Below are positions 37,335-47,159 of a stretch of DNA of 64,000 nucleotides, piece by piece. Location of the stretch: assembly GCF_001969815.1 (NCBI RefSeq), contig NZ_MRBK01000014.1:1-64000 (forward strand), read 5' to 3'. The notes beneath the pieces are model-generated. The model was given only the letters and a program-made list of their open reading frames with translations, had not been told where the DNA came from and did no database searches. This stretch comes from Bacillus swezeyi. Its GTDB lineage: Bacteria > Bacillota > Bacilli > Bacillales > Bacillaceae. The translations under genes and the position numbers were made by a program. Numbering within the stretch: the stretch's first letter is position 1; every line of letters begins with the position of its first letter.

Positions 37335-38453
37335 TTATGATGGATTTGCCACTTCCTCAATAATCGCAATGACCATTTCCGCTGTTTTGGACAGCTCTTC
37401 AATCGGCATTTTTTCATTTTTGGTGTGGATCTGTTCGTATCCTACTGCAAGGTTGACGGTTGGAATGCCGTGGCCTGCGATGATATTGGCATCGCTTCCT
37501 CCGCCGCTTGTCAGCAGCTCATATGGACGGCCGATGTTTTGGGCGGCTTTTTTTGCGACCTCAACAACGAGATCCCCGTCTTTGTATTTAAAGCCTGGAT
37601 ACATGACGTCTATCTCCACCTCGGCTCTGCCGCCCATTTCGACGGCTGCCGTTTCAAACGCCTGCTTCATTTTCTCGGTTTGCTTTTCCATTTTCTCAGG
37701 GACGAGAGAGCGGGCTTCCGCCAAAATGTCAACCTGATCGCAGACGATATTCGTTTGTGTTCCGCCTTCAAAGCGGCCGATGTTTGCTGTCGTTTCCTCA
37801 TCAATGCGGCCAAGCGGCATTTTGGCAATCGCTTTTGAAGCGATCGTGATCGCGGAGACTCCTTTTTCCGGTTCAACTCCGGCGTGGGCGGTTTTGCCGT
37901 AGACCGTTGCTTTAATTTTCGCCTGTGTCGGCGCAGCCACGATAATATTGCCGACTTTACCGTCTGAATCAAGGGCATATCCATATTCCGCTTTGATCAG
38001 TGAACGGTCTAAGGCTTTCGCGCCGACAAGCCCCGATTCTTCACCGACTGTAATGATAAATTGGATCGTTCCGTGCGGGATGTTCTTTTCTTTAAGCACC
38101 TTAACAGCTTCCAGCATGGCTGCAAGTCCTGTTTTGTCATCCGCTCCCAAAATCGTTGTGCCGTCTGTTTTGACATAGCCATCTTCAATAACAGGCTTTA
38201 CACCTTTACCCGGCACTACCGTATCCATGTGCGACGTAAAGTAAATCGTGTCTGCCTCTTTTATTCCGGGAAGTGTGCACACCAGGTTGCCGGCTCCGTG
38301 CCCGGTTGAAGGCGCACTGTCGTCTTCAACGACATCCATTCCAAGAGCCGTAAATTTTTCTTTCAGCACTTTACAGATGTCTGCTTCATGTTTAGTCTCA
38401 GAGTCGATTTGCACAAGTTCTAAAAACTCTTCCAGTAGGCGTTTTTCATTCAT
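37335..38453 (-). CDS. yqjE: M20 tripeptidase-like metallopeptidase YqjE (PepT-like)
   Basis: 372 residues. FTSHMDTVVPG (metal His-x-Asp), LGADDKTGLAAM (bridging Asp), and TVGEESGLVGA (catalytic Glu) match PepT/M20 peptidases. Cytosolic zinc peptidase releasing amino acids from small peptides. ATG after GGAGGGGAACAAGC. Follows yqjD by 18 bases on the same strand. Confidence 0.9.
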   Translation of the reverse strand: MNEKRLLEEFLELVQIDSETKHEADICKVLKEKFTALGMDVVEDDSAPSTGHGAGNLVCTLPGIKEADTIYFTSHMDTVVPGKGVKPVIEDGYVKTDGTTILGADDKTGLAAMLEAVKVLKEKNIPHGTIQFIITVGEESGLVGAKALDRSLIKAEYGYALDSDGKVGNIIVAAPTQAKIKATVYGKTAHAGVEPEKGVSAITIASKAIAKMPLGRIDEETTANIGRFEGGTQTNIVCDQVDILAEARSLVPEKMEKQTEKMKQAFETAAVEMGGRAEVEIDVMYPGFKYKDGDLVVEVAKKAAQNIGRPYELLTSGGGSDANIIAGHGIPTVNLAVGYEQIHTKNEKMPIEELSKTAEMVIAIIEEVANPS

Positions 38454-38471
38454 GCTTGTTCCCCTCCAGTT

Positions 38472-40004
38472 TTATAGCGGTATGTTGCCATGCTTTTTTT
38501 TCGGCCGATTTTCCTGCTTGCTCTTTAGCATCTCGAAAGTTTGAATCAGCTTTTTGCGCGTCTCTTTCGGATCAATGATATCATCGACCATCCCGTGGCG
38601 GGCGGCGATAAAGGGACTTGCGGCCTGCATGCATTGCCGGACTTTCTGCTCCTTTGCCGCCTTCTGGTTTGCCGCGCTTTTTATTTCATTGGCAAACAGC
38701 ATATCAGCTGCTTCCTCCGCCCCCATCACTGCGATCTCGGCATTCGGCCAGGCAAACACGGCGTCTGCTCCAAGCGCTTTGCTGTTTAAGGCCACATATG
38801 CTCCGCCGTACGCTTTTCTTAAAATGACCGTCACCTTGGCGGCGGTGGCTTCTGCATATGCATAAAGGATTTTTGCTCCATGTCTGATCACCCCGCCGTG
38901 CTCCTCCCGTATTCCCGGAAGAAAACCGGGAACATCCACCAATGTCAAAATGGGGATTTGGTAAGAATCGCAAAAACGGATGAATCGAGAAATTTTATCA
39001 GCAGCGTCCATATTCAGGCTGCCGGCCAAATGTTTCGGCTGATTAGCGATGACTCCAGCCACTTCTCCGGCAATTCTTGCAAAACCGACCACGGCATTTT
39101 TTGCAAAATGCTGCTGCACTTCAAAAAATGTACCCTTGTCCGCGATTTCGAAAATGACATTTTTCACATCATACGGCTGCCGGACGTCTTCAGGCAATAC
39201 AGTCATCAGGGCAGGTCTCATATCATCATCTTTTTCAGGTCTGGCTTGAGCAGGAGGCTTTTCTTCGTGATTCTGGGGGATGTAGGATAACAGCTTCCGC
39301 ACCTCCTTGAGGACGGCTTCGTCAGAAGCAGCGGAAAAATGTGCATTTCCGCTGATTGAATTATGTATAGACGCGCCCCCCAATTCACAGGCGCTGACAG
39401 ACTCTCCTGTTGCTGTTTTGATGACTTTCGGCCCGGTAATGAACATCTGCCCGGTCTTTTCGTTCATAAAGACAAAGTCGGTCAAAGCCGGAGAATACAC
39501 AGCTCCTCCGGCACAAGGTCCAAGAATGACAGAGATTTGCGGAATGACGCCAGAGCAAAGGACATTTCGGTAAAAAATATGACCGTATCCATCTAATGAT
39601 AGCACACCCTCTTGAATTCTCGCACCACCTGAGTCGTTCAGGCCAATGAAAGGGGTCTTATTTTTAAGGGCAAGATCCATGACGGCCGCGATTTTTTTGG
39701 CGTGCATTTCCCCAAGCGCTCCACCGGTCACAGTAAAATCCTGAGAAAATAAATAAACCGGCCGCCCGTGGATTTTTCCAAAACCCGTTACAACGCCGTC
39801 GCCTAAAGGGCCGCCTGACTGCCTGCTTCTCACAAAGGCGTTCAGTTCCATAAAGCTTCCCCGATCAAGCAGCAGCTCGATTCGTTCCCTGGCAGTCAGC
39901 TTCCCTTTTTGCTTCTGTCTGTCGATCTTTTCCTTTCCTCCCCCGAGAGATGCCATTCGGCGGCTGTTATATAAACCATCGACTCTTTCAAACATATCCA
40001 TCAT
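38472..40004 (-). CDS. yqjD: acyl-CoA carboxylase carboxyltransferase YqjD (propionyl-CoA carboxylase type)
   Basis: 510 residues, carboxyltransferase of biotin-dependent acyl-CoA carboxylases. GGARIQEGV, GPCAGGAVYSPALTDFVFM and GGVIRHGAKILYAYAEATAAKVTVI are the conserved acyl-CoA/biotin pocket motifs. The partner biotin carboxylase is not in the window. ATG after AAGGAGCAAAT. Confidence 0.88.
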   Translation of the reverse strand: MMDMFERVDGLYNSRRMASLGGGKEKIDRQKQKGKLTARERIELLLDRGSFMELNAFVRSRQSGGPLGDGVVTGFGKIHGRPVYLFSQDFTVTGGALGEMHAKKIAAVMDLALKNKTPFIGLNDSGGARIQEGVLSLDGYGHIFYRNVLCSGVIPQISVILGPCAGGAVYSPALTDFVFMNEKTGQMFITGPKVIKTATGESVSACELGGASIHNSISGNAHFSAASDEAVLKEVRKLLSYIPQNHEEKPPAQARPEKDDDMRPALMTVLPEDVRQPYDVKNVIFEIADKGTFFEVQQHFAKNAVVGFARIAGEVAGVIANQPKHLAGSLNMDAADKISRFIRFCDSYQIPILTLVDVPGFLPGIREEHGGVIRHGAKILYAYAEATAAKVTVILRKAYGGAYVALNSKALGADAVFAWPNAEIAVMGAEEAADMLFANEIKSAANQKAAKEQKVRQCMQAASPFIAARHGMVDDIIDPKETRKKLIQTFEMLKSKQENRPKKKHGNIPL

Positions 40005-40104
40005 ATTTGCTCCTTCTCTTAATAATGCTGTTCTCTCGCGAAACTTGTCCGATGAAGAAAAGCAGGATAAAATAGTGGAAGAATAAAAAACAGAGGTGAA
40101 CAGC

Positions 40105-40197
40105 TTGTCTCAAAAATTCATTAAAATCATGGTTATTGTCATGATCAGTGTCATGGTGCTGACGAGCCTGCTTGCGGGAATCAGCATGATATTTTAA
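40105..40197 (+). CDS. stressosome-associated mini-protein Prli42-like
   Basis: 30 residues, one basic N-terminus and one membrane segment: MSQKFIKIMVIVMISVMVLT followed by SLLAGISMIF. It matches the pattern of Prli42, a Listeria membrane mini-protein linked to stressosome activation, with homologues in Bacillus (from memory). TTG start seven bases after AGAGGTGA. Sits between yqjD (-) and yqjB (-) as a lone plus-strand gene with its own terminator-like hairpin. Confidence 0.65.
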   Translation: MSQKFIKIMVIVMISVMVLTSLLAGISMIF

Positions 40198-40214
40198 TAT
40201 GCATACATCCGGCT

Positions 40215-40254
40215 GAAAAAGCAGGCTTTCTTATGGAGAGGCCTGCTTTTTTGT
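40215..40254. terminator. terminator after the Prli42-like gene, overlapping the yqjB end
   Basis: AAAAAGCAGGC pairs with GCCTGCTTTTTT. It overlaps the yqjB 3' end; it could serve both convergent genes. Confidence 0.8.
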
Positions 40255-40758
40255 CAAGGCGTGTTTTTCAGCGGCCATTTCGGCAAAAGGCCGTTTTTCT
40301 TTCGTGATCAGCACCTTTGTTCCAATCGGCAGCTGGTCAAATAAATGAATCACGTCTTTGTTATGCATGCGGATGCAGCCCGATGTCATATATTTGCCAA
40401 TGGAATACTCCCGGTTGGTGCCGTGTATCCCGTACATTCTGCCGTCTGTGCCGCCGGCGTCAAAACCGATCCAGCGCGGCCCAAGCGGATTATCAGGCGA
40501 ACCGCCTTCAATGTCTTTCTTTCGATAGTAAGGATTTCTGGCTTTCACAATAATCGAAAACTCACCTTCCGGGGTGAGATCAGTTGTTTTTCCCGTCGCC
40601 ACTTCATACACGGCGGCCACTTTATTTTCATGAATAAAAGCCAGCCGGTTCGTCTCTTTATTGACGATGACATACGGATCCCCCGGAAGCGGATTTTGCC
40701 CGATCGGCCAGATTGGCGACAGTCCGACAATCAACAGTGCAAATAAAAAAGATCGCAT
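40231..40758 (-). CDS. yqjB: L,D-transpeptidase YqjB (YkuD/ErfK fold)
   Basis: About 175 residues. An N-terminal hydrophobic signal (FLFALLIVGLSPIWP) and the catalytic motif HGTN..SGCIRMHNKD with the reactive Cys in SGCIRM. It forms 3->3 cross-links or attaches proteins to peptidoglycan, outside the membrane. The ATG at 40758 is right after AAGGAGGAGCTT; longer in-frame starts (40776 and 40788) are not supported. Confidence 0.88.
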   Translation of the reverse strand: MRSFLFALLIVGLSPIWPIGQNPLPGDPYVIVNKETNRLAFIHENKVAAVYEVATGKTTDLTPEGEFSIIVKARNPYYRKKDIEGGSPDNPLGPRWIGFDAGGTDGRMYGIHGTNREYSIGKYMTSGCIRMHNKDVIHLFDQLPIGTKVLITKEKRPFAEMAAEKHALTKKQASP

Positions 40759-40809
40759 AAGCTCCTCCTTTTTCATTAGATTGACCAATGAAGGAGAAAC
40801 TCATGCGAT

Positions 40810-41769
40810 TCAGGCAGGAGATTTAATTCCTTTAAAATAGCTTTTGATCACCAAATACTGTTCCATTTCCCCGAGAAAGTTGAAAAGAGCTGCTCGGGCT
40901 TCAAATTCCTCGCGTGTCGTGGGGAGTTCCATCTCTTCAAATTCCTCTCTCATCTTGACGAGGCGTTTTAAAAATTTATGAGCCGTATTTCCGGGATGGA
41001 TAGCTCCTCTCAAGTCATGAATGAATGCTGCGATCATATGCCCCTGTTCTACCGTCATCGAAATCGAAGTGATCTTCGGCAGCACCCTTTCAATAATTTC
41101 AAACTGTTTTTCCCGCATTTCAAAATAATGGTAATAAAGATTTTCATGACGCAGAAAATGATTTTCAACATCGCGGTATGCTAATGTTTTCGCTTCATCG
41201 ATCAAACGGTGCGTCTCAGGGATTTCCTTTCCCGTCCAGTCCTGCTCCCCGGTCAGCAAGTAGCGTTCGATTTCCTCAAAAATTTTAGCGAAATTGTCCT
41301 CGATTTTCTGCTGATACTGCTTGAGGTGCTTGTCCATGCTCGGCATATACAAGTTCATGAGAAGGGCGACACCGATGCCGGTAATAATGATTAAACATTC
41401 ATTCCAAATAAGGGAAAGGGTGATTCCCTCTGACATATAAAGATGAAGGACGATGACGGAACTTGTGACGATCCCTTCTTTTATTTTGAGAAAAACGGTT
41501 GTGGGAATAAAAAATAACAGCATGATCCCAATAACAATCGGATGATAGCCGATTAGTTCAAAGAAGCAGTATGAAAAAACAATCGCCAGACAGCATGCGG
41601 CAAAACGGGCCCATGACGCCTGAAGAGACCGCTTTTTCGTCACTTGAATACAGAGTATGGTGATAATGCCTGTTGAAACAAAATTGTGAAGGCCCAAGAG
41701 CTGCGCAATATAGATGGCCAATGCTGTTCCAAGCGCTGTTTTTAATGTGCGATAACCTATTTTAAACAT
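40810..41769 (-). CDS. yqjA: YqjA, FUSC/aromatic acid exporter-like membrane protein
   Basis: About 319 residues: an N-terminal set of membrane segments and a C-terminal soluble coiled part (DUF939 type). FKIGYRTLKTALGTALAIYI begins the N-terminal domain. In B. subtilis YqjA is a putative transporter of unknown substrate. ATG at 41769; a TTG at 41781 would add four residues. Confidence 0.85.
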   Translation of the reverse strand: MFKIGYRTLKTALGTALAIYIAQLLGLHNFVSTGIITILCIQVTKKRSLQASWARFAACCLAIVFSYCFFELIGYHPIVIGIMLLFFIPTTVFLKIKEGIVTSSVIVLHLYMSEGITLSLIWNECLIIITGIGVALLMNLYMPSMDKHLKQYQQKIEDNFAKIFEEIERYLLTGEQDWTGKEIPETHRLIDEAKTLAYRDVENHFLRHENLYYHYFEMREKQFEIIERVLPKITSISMTVEQGHMIAAFIHDLRGAIHPGNTAHKFLKRLVKMREEFEEMELPTTREEFEARAALFNFLGEMEQYLVIKSYFKGIKSPA

Positions 41770-41807
41770 CGTAAACCCCAATCTTTTCTTCTATAGTTGG
41801 CTAAAAT

Positions 41808-41838
41808 GAAAAAGAAGAAGATCTTGATCTTCTTCAGC
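41808..41838 (-). terminator. terminator after artR
   Basis: Minus strand: GAAGAAGATC and GATCTTCTTC form a perfect stem, followed by TTTTT. Confidence 0.8.
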
Positions 41839-41843
41839 TTATT

Positions 41844-42566
41844 TTATAGTATTTTCTCTAAAAAGTCTTGAGCTCTTTTTGATTTCGGAGACGAAAAAAA
41901 TGCTTTTGGATCTCCGTCTTCGACAATCGTCCCTTCATCCATAAACAGCACTCTGTCCGCGACTTCTTTTGCAAATCCCATTTCATGGGTTACAATCACC
42001 ATCGTCATTCCGGTTTTCGCCAGATCCTGCATGACTTGAAGCACTTCCTTGACCATCTCAGGGTCAAGGGCTGACGTCGGCTCGTCAAACAGCATGATAT
42101 CCGGATTCATCGCCAGCGCCCTCGCGATTGCGACGCGCTGCTTTTGGCCGCCTGACAAACGGTTTGGATAATCGTCTTTTTTATCGAGAAGGCCGACTTT
42201 CTCAAGCAGTTCTTCCGCTTTTTTAGCAGCCGCCTGTTTGCTTTCTTTTTTTACATGAACAGGCGCATACGTAATGTTTTCAAGAACGGTTTTATGCGGA
42301 AATAAATGAAAATGCTGAAAGACCATTCCGATATTCTCTCTGACTTTCAGGACATTTGTTTTTGAGTTTGTAATCTCCGCATCCTGGATGTAAATGCTTC
42401 CTTTCGTCGGTTTTTCAAGCAGGTTCAGGCAGCGCAAAAATGTGGACTTGCCTGAACCCGATGGTCCGATGACTGCGGCGACCTCGCCTTTTTCAAAGGA
42501 AACAGAAATATTTTTAAGCACCTCGTGCTTTCCGAAAGATTTTGAGAGATGGCTAACGTTAATCAT
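41844..42566 (-). CDS. artR: arginine ABC transporter ATPase
   Basis: 240 residues. Walker [10 protein letters not shown], signature [15 protein letters not shown], Walker [14 protein letters not shown]. Polar amino acid ABC family; ortholog of B. subtilis YqiZ/ArtR. It powers arginine uptake with ArtQ and ArtP. Start overlaps artQ's end by 8 bases, so translation is coupled. Confidence 0.93.
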   Translation of the reverse strand: MINVSHLSKSFGKHEVLKNISVSFEKGEVAAVIGPSGSGKSTFLRCLNLLEKPTKGSIYIQDAEITNSKTNVLKVRENIGMVFQHFHLFPHKTVLENITYAPVHVKKESKQAAAKKAEELLEKVGLLDKKDDYPNRLSGGQKQRVAIARALAMNPDIMLFDEPTSALDPEMVKEVLQVMQDLAKTGMTMVIVTHEMGFAKEVADRVLFMDEGTIVEDGDPKAFFSSPKSKRAQDFLEKIL

Positions 42567-43221
42567 TGATATTCAGCTTCCTTTCAATCGCTTTACCGGC
42601 AAACGTCAGAATAAGAACGAGCACATAATAGATGAGTCCTGCGAACAGCATCGGTTCCAATGGGCTGTAAATAGCCGCTCCGGCCTGATAGCTCCGTCTC
42701 ATAATATCGCCGAGCCCGATGACTGTGACAACCGCGGATTCTTTTGTCAGGGTAATCGATTCGTTAATCAGAGCGGGCATGATGTTTTTAAAAGCCTGCG
42801 GAAGCAGCAGATCCTTCATCATTTTCGGATATGGCACTCCGAGAGCCATTGCCGCCTCTTTTTGGCCTTTGTCAATCGCATTGATTCCGGCTCTGATGAT
42901 TTCTGATACATAGGCGGCTGAATTTAAGCCGAACGCAGTCACAGCCGCCCAATAGGCATCAATATCAAACCCCAGTACTTGAGGCAATCCGTAATAAACA
43001 ATCATCAACTGGAGAACGAGCGGTGTCCCCCGGAATATCGATGTGTAAAAATCCGCAATCCAGGCAAGGGGTTTAAACGGGCTGATTTTCATCAGCGTGA
43101 TCAAAACCCCGAGCAAAAATCCAAATACCGCCGCAGCCGCGACTACTTTTAATGTAACGCCCAGGCCTTCCAGTATAAAAGGCATCTCAGGTATCGTACT
43201 TGAAAAATCAAGAAAATTCAT
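42559..43221 (-). CDS. artQ: arginine ABC transporter permease
   Basis: 220 residues with about five membrane segments and the EAA-like loop [18 protein letters not shown] of HisM/GlnP-type permeases. Pairs with ArtR (downstream) and ArtP (upstream). Confidence 0.93.
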   Translation of the reverse strand: MNFLDFSSTIPEMPFILEGLGVTLKVVAAAAVFGFLLGVLITLMKISPFKPLAWIADFYTSIFRGTPLVLQLMIVYYGLPQVLGFDIDAYWAAVTAFGLNSAAYVSEIIRAGINAIDKGQKEAAMALGVPYPKMMKDLLLPQAFKNIMPALINESITLTKESAVVTVIGLGDIMRRSYQAGAAIYSPLEPMLFAGLIYYVLVLILTFAGKAIERKLNIND

Positions 43222-43274
43222 GATGACTCTCCCTCTCCCGCCTCGATAACAAATGAGGCGTACAATCGCTTTAG

Positions 43275-43307
43275 AAAAAAAAGTTCAACAAAAAGTTGAA
43301 CTTTTTT
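43275..43307 (-). terminator. intra-operon attenuator between artP and artQ
   Basis: Minus strand: AAAGTTCAAC, loop TTTTT, GTTGAACTTT, then T run. Sits right after artP, so it likely makes the binding protein more abundant than the permease. Confidence 0.8.
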
Positions 43308-43311
43308 ACGC

Positions 43312-44076
43312 TTACTTTTTTGTTTCTCCACTGAACCATTTTTCTTTCAGCTTATCCAATTCTCCGTCTTTCTCCATTTCCTCAAGCGCTTTGTTGAACT
43401 TGTCCGTCAGTTCGCTTCCTTTTTTAAACGCGATCGCGGATCCGGCCTTTTCATCCGGTTCTTTCGGCAAGTTGTAGCCGACGAGTTCTTCGTTTTTTTG
43501 AATGTATTTTTCAGCCACAATGTCTTCAATAATGGCTGCATCAAATCGGTCCGCTTTGATTTCTTCTGTTAAATCCGAAATGCGGTTGCGGTTTTCAACT
43601 TTTAAATCGTAGTCAGACGTCAGTTCTTTCGCTTTTTCTTCCTGAATGGAGCCCAGCTGTACACCGACCGTTTTTCCTTTCAGGTCGTCAAGCGATTTGA
43701 TACCGCTCGATTTTTTTGTGACGATCATGTTGTGAGCCGTATAGTAGACGTTTGAGAAATCGACTTGCTTTTTGCGCTTAGGAGTCGGCGTCATACCGGA
43801 CAGCACAATGTCTGCTTTATTCGTTTTAAGAGCTGTTACAAGACCGTTGAAGTCCATGTCTTTGACTTCAATTTCATGGCCCGTTTTTTTGGCGAGCGCA
43901 TTGGCCAGATCAACGTCAAAGCCGACGATCTTATCCCCGTCCTTCGATTCAAACGGCGGATAATCGGCAGAAGTTCCCATCACCAATGTTTTTTTATCGT
44001 CAGAACTGCTCGTCCCGCAAGCGGCCAAAGCAATTGTGACACAAGCTGTCACTAACAGTAAAATCCATTTTTTCAT
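43312..44076 (-). CDS. artP: arginine-binding lipoprotein
   Basis: About 254 residues. Lipobox in TIALAACGTSS, then an amino-acid-binding domain (MGTSADYPPFESKDGDKIVGFDVDLANAL). Tethered outside the membrane, it captures arginine for the ArtQ/ArtR complex. The ATG at 44076 follows CAGGGGGATATACAAC; the longer frame to 44193 is AT-rich leader. First gene of the operon. Confidence 0.93.
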   Translation of the reverse strand: MKKWILLLVTACVTIALAACGTSSSDDKKTLVMGTSADYPPFESKDGDKIVGFDVDLANALAKKTGHEIEVKDMDFNGLVTALKTNKADIVLSGMTPTPKRKKQVDFSNVYYTAHNMIVTKKSSGIKSLDDLKGKTVGVQLGSIQEEKAKELTSDYDLKVENRNRISDLTEEIKADRFDAAIIEDIVAEKYIQKNEELVGYNLPKEPDEKAGSAIAFKKGSELTDKFNKALEEMEKDGELDKLKEKWFSGETKK

Positions 44077-44261
44077 GTTGTATATCCCCCTGAATCTGTT
44101 TGAATATTTATTCGTTGTTATGTATTTTAAACATTTTCTCAGTCTGATGCAATACCCTTTTAAAAAATAATTAAAAACCTTTGTGTAAAGCATCTATAAA
44201 ACGGTGAAAGACTGTTGTTTCCATCTGTCCAATTGCATATATATAGCATTTTTATACATAT

Positions 44262-44292
44262 AAAAAGCCTGCCGTATATGTTCGGCAGGCGG
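44262..44292 (-). terminator. terminator after brxB
   Basis: Minus strand: GCCTGCCG, AACATATA loop, CGGCAGGCTTTTT. Confidence 0.92.
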
Positions 44293-44313
44293 TGTTCTGT
44301 GTTCTCTTATGTC

Positions 44314-44751
44314 TTATACTTCTTCACAATACTCTTCAAACAATCCCTGAAGCTTCGTTATGACAGCCATCGGCTCATATCCTTCTATTTCATGGCGCTC
44401 AACCATTTTTAAAATCTTGCCGTCCTTTAACAAAGCGAATGACGGGGAGGAAGGCGGGTATCCTTCAAAATATTCCCTTGCTCTTGCGGTAGCTTCTTTG
44501 TCCTGCCCCGCAAATACAGTCACAAGCTGATCAGGGCGCTTATCATAGTGGACTGCATGATGTGCGGCAGGTCTGGCGATTCCTCCTGCACAGCCGCAGA
44601 CGGAGTTTACCATGACTAGTGTTGTCCCTTTTTTCGTCAGCGCTTCATCCACTTCTTCAGCCGTTGTCAGCTCAGTGTAGCCGCCAGCTGTGATTTCCTG
44701 TCTGGCCTGGCGTACGACGTCATTCATAAACAAATTAAAATCCATGTTCAC
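44314..44751 (-). CDS. brxB: bacilliredoxin BrxB (YqiW)
   Basis: 145 residues. The CGC motif in [14 protein letters not shown] (Cys52, Cys54) is the bacilliredoxin active site. It removes bacillithiol from oxidised protein cysteines. Very close to B. subtilis YqiW. Lone gene on the minus strand with its own terminator. Confidence 0.95.
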   Translation of the reverse strand: MNMDFNLFMNDVVRQARQEITAGGYTELTTAEEVDEALTKKGTTLVMVNSVCGCAGGIARPAAHHAVHYDKRPDQLVTVFAGQDKEATARAREYFEGYPPSSPSFALLKDGKILKMVERHEIEGYEPMAVITKLQGLFEEYCEEV

Positions 44752-44936
44752 TTTAAGACCTCTCCTTTTTAGCCGCTTGGCATTGTTTCAAGCCAAGTGC
44801 TGTTTGATCATCTTTTCTTATGATACTTTGAAACGGTTCATACCGCAAATCAGGCGTTTCAATTTCAATGGGGTTTACCTAATGAACCAATAGGGGAAAA
44901 TAAAAAGAAAAAGCAATTCAGGTAAAGGAGAACCAT

Positions 44937-45839
44937 ATGAGCCGACGAAAAGCCATGTTGATTTACAACGGCAATGCCGGACAAAAAAACATCGAGAAAA
45001 CGCTTGGGATGGCGGTGCCAATCCTTTCTCAAACAATAGATGAACTGATCATTAAACCGACAAAACGAGAGGATGGTGCTTTTCATTTTTGCCGGCACAT
45101 CGGAGAAGATATAGACCGGCTGTTTATTTTAGGCGGGGACGGTACGGTCCACGATTGCATAAACGGAATCAGCCAGCTGGATGAAAAGCCTGAGATCGGC
45201 ATTCTCCCGGGCGGAACATGCAACGATTTTTCGAGGGCGCTCGAGATACCGCAAAACATCGAAAAAGCGGCGGAAGCGCTTGTCAACGGGAAGACGGTCT
45301 CGGTCGATGTGCTGAAAACAGAGGATCATTACTGTTTAAACTTTTGGGGCATCGGGTTTATTACAGAAGCTTCGAGCGGCATCAAGCAGACGGAAAAAGC
45401 GGTGTTGGGGAGAATCAGCTATTTTACCAGTGCATTGCGGACGATCTCCAATCTCAAGCCTTTCCCTGTCAAGCTGTCGATCGACGGGGAAGATTTGACA
45501 GATGAAGCGGTAATGGTTTTGGTGCTGAACGGCCGGTTCATCGGAACCAACCGGATTCCGCTTCCGGCAGCAAGCATCCATGACGGCAAAGCAGATGTCC
45601 TGATCTGCCGGAACACGAATCTTGCAGCATTAAAAGAGCTCTTTGCCATGGATGATCCGGAACCTGAATCCTTTAAAGGAGAGCTTTCGTATTATCAGGG
45701 AAAGACAATCAAAGTGGAACCGGCTGAACAGATGGACGCCGATACTGACGGCGAAATTCGCACAAGAGCACCCGCTTCCATTGAAGTGCTGAACGGGCAT
45801 CTCCGCATGCTTACCCCGGCAGATAGAGAAAAAAGCTGA
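44937..45839 (+). CDS. bmrU: diacylglycerol kinase-family lipid kinase BmrU
   Basis: 300 residues, DAGK catalytic fold. [24 protein letters not shown] (ATP-binding) and [15 protein letters not shown] are the conserved motifs. In B. subtilis bmrU is followed by bmr and bmrR (multidrug efflux and its regulator); here a terminator and the bkd genes follow directly, so bmr-bmrR are absent from this place. ATG after AAAGGAGAACCAT. Confidence 0.9.
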   Translation: MSRRKAMLIYNGNAGQKNIEKTLGMAVPILSQTIDELIIKPTKREDGAFHFCRHIGEDIDRLFILGGDGTVHDCINGISQLDEKPEIGILPGGTCNDFSRALEIPQNIEKAAEALVNGKTVSVDVLKTEDHYCLNFWGIGFITEASSGIKQTEKAVLGRISYFTSALRTISNLKPFPVKLSIDGEDLTDEAVMVLVLNGRFIGTNRIPLPAASIHDGKADVLICRNTNLAALKELFAMDDPEPESFKGELSYYQGKTIKVEPAEQMDADTDGEIRTRAPASIEVLNGHLRMLTPADREKS

Positions 45840-45864
45840 CCCTTATTGGGCCAGCTTTTTTTCT
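45836..45864 (+). terminator. terminator after bmrU
   Basis: AGCTGACCC, TTATT loop, GGGCCAGCT, seven T residues. The stem begins inside the bmrU stop region; it also faces the convergent bkdB end. Confidence 0.88.
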
Positions 45865-45866
45865 GT

Positions 45867-47138
45867 TTAATAAACAGATGTATTTTCATCAATATGTTCC
45901 AAAATCTCTTTCACACGAGCCAGGAATCTGCCGCAAATCAGGCCGTCAAGCACTCTGTGGTCGAGTGATAAGCATAGATTAACCATATCCCTGACTGCGA
46001 TCATTCCGTGTTCCATGACGACCGGACGCTTAACGATCGATTCAACCTGCAATATCGCCGCCTGCGGATGATTGATGATCCCCATCGACTGAACAGAGCC
46101 AAATGAACCGGTATTGTTCACTGTGAACGTGCCGCCCGTCATATCATCGCTTGTCAGCTTGCCGTTTCTCACCTTGTTCGCCAAGTTGGCAATTTCTCTG
46201 GCGATCCCTTTGATGGTTTTTTCATCGGCATGCTTAATGACAGGAACATATAAAGCATCTTCTGTCGCCACTGCAATGGAGATGTTAATGTCTTTTTTCT
46301 GAATGATTTTATCGCCGGCCCACATGCTGTTCATCTGCGGGAACTCTTTCAGCGCTTGTGCAACCGCTTTGACGAAGAAAGCAAAAAAGGTGAGATTGAA
46401 ACCTTCTTTCTTCTTAAATTCGTCTTTGAGGCGGTTGCGGTAGCTGACGAGGTTTGTTACATCCACTTCCATCATCGTCCAGGCATGAGGGATCTCATGC
46501 TTGCTTCTGACCATATTGGAAGCAATGGCATTGCGGATGCCCGTAACCGGAATTTCGATGTCGCCCGCTGCGCTTTGAGGAGACGGCGCTGCAGCTTTTT
46601 GGACAGGTTCTGAAGCCGGCTTTGCATGTTCAACCGGCTGTTTTTCCCGAGCTGTCTCTGTTGCAGGAACGGCACCTGATTCGATGATGCGCTGAATATC
46701 TTTCCTGGTGATACGGCCGCCGGCTCCCGTTCCTTCCACCTGTTCCAAATCAATATTGTGTTCTCCTGCCAGTCTCAAAACGGCCGGTGAATAGCGTTTC
46801 TTATTGGATGTGTCTGCCGGTGCTGATTTCTGCGGTGCAGGTTCAGCCGCTATTTGATCTTCCTGAGGAGCAGGCTTACTATCTTGTTTTGATTCTTCAT
46901 TTGTGTCGACTTTGCAGATGATGTCTCCAACCTGCAGTGTCTCCCCTTCTTTTCCGACAAGCTCGGTGATCGTTCCAGTAAATGAGGAAGGCACTTCAGC
47001 ATTGACTTTATCTGTCATCACTTCAGCGATCGGGTCATATTTGTTGACATGATCTCCGGCGCTGACGAGCCATTTGCTGATCGTTCCCTCGGTCACACTT
47101 TCTCCGAGCTGGGGCATTGTCATCTGTTCCACTGCCAT
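45867..47138 (-). CDS. bkdB: branched-chain keto acid dehydrogenase E2 (lipoamide acyltransferase)
   Basis: 423 residues: N-terminal lipoyl domain (EVMTDKVNAEVPSS with the lipoyl Lys), an E3/E1-binding peripheral domain (SPAVLRLAGEHNIDLEQVEG), and a C-terminal catalytic domain with DHRVLDG. Transfers the branched acyl group from E1 to CoA. Last gene of the seven-gene operon. ATG 21 bases after the E1 beta stop. Confidence 0.95.
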   Translation of the reverse strand: MAVEQMTMPQLGESVTEGTISKWLVSAGDHVNKYDPIAEVMTDKVNAEVPSSFTGTITELVGKEGETLQVGDIICKVDTNEESKQDSKPAPQEDQIAAEPAPQKSAPADTSNKKRYSPAVLRLAGEHNIDLEQVEGTGAGGRITRKDIQRIIESGAVPATETAREKQPVEHAKPASEPVQKAAAPSPQSAAGDIEIPVTGIRNAIASNMVRSKHEIPHAWTMMEVDVTNLVSYRNRLKDEFKKKEGFNLTFFAFFVKAVAQALKEFPQMNSMWAGDKIIQKKDINISIAVATEDALYVPVIKHADEKTIKGIAREIANLANKVRNGKLTSDDMTGGTFTVNNTGSFGSVQSMGIINHPQAAILQVESIVKRPVVMEHGMIAVRDMVNLCLSLDHRVLDGLICGRFLARVKEILEHIDENTSVY

Positions 47139-47159
47139 ACGATTGTCCTCCTTATATGT

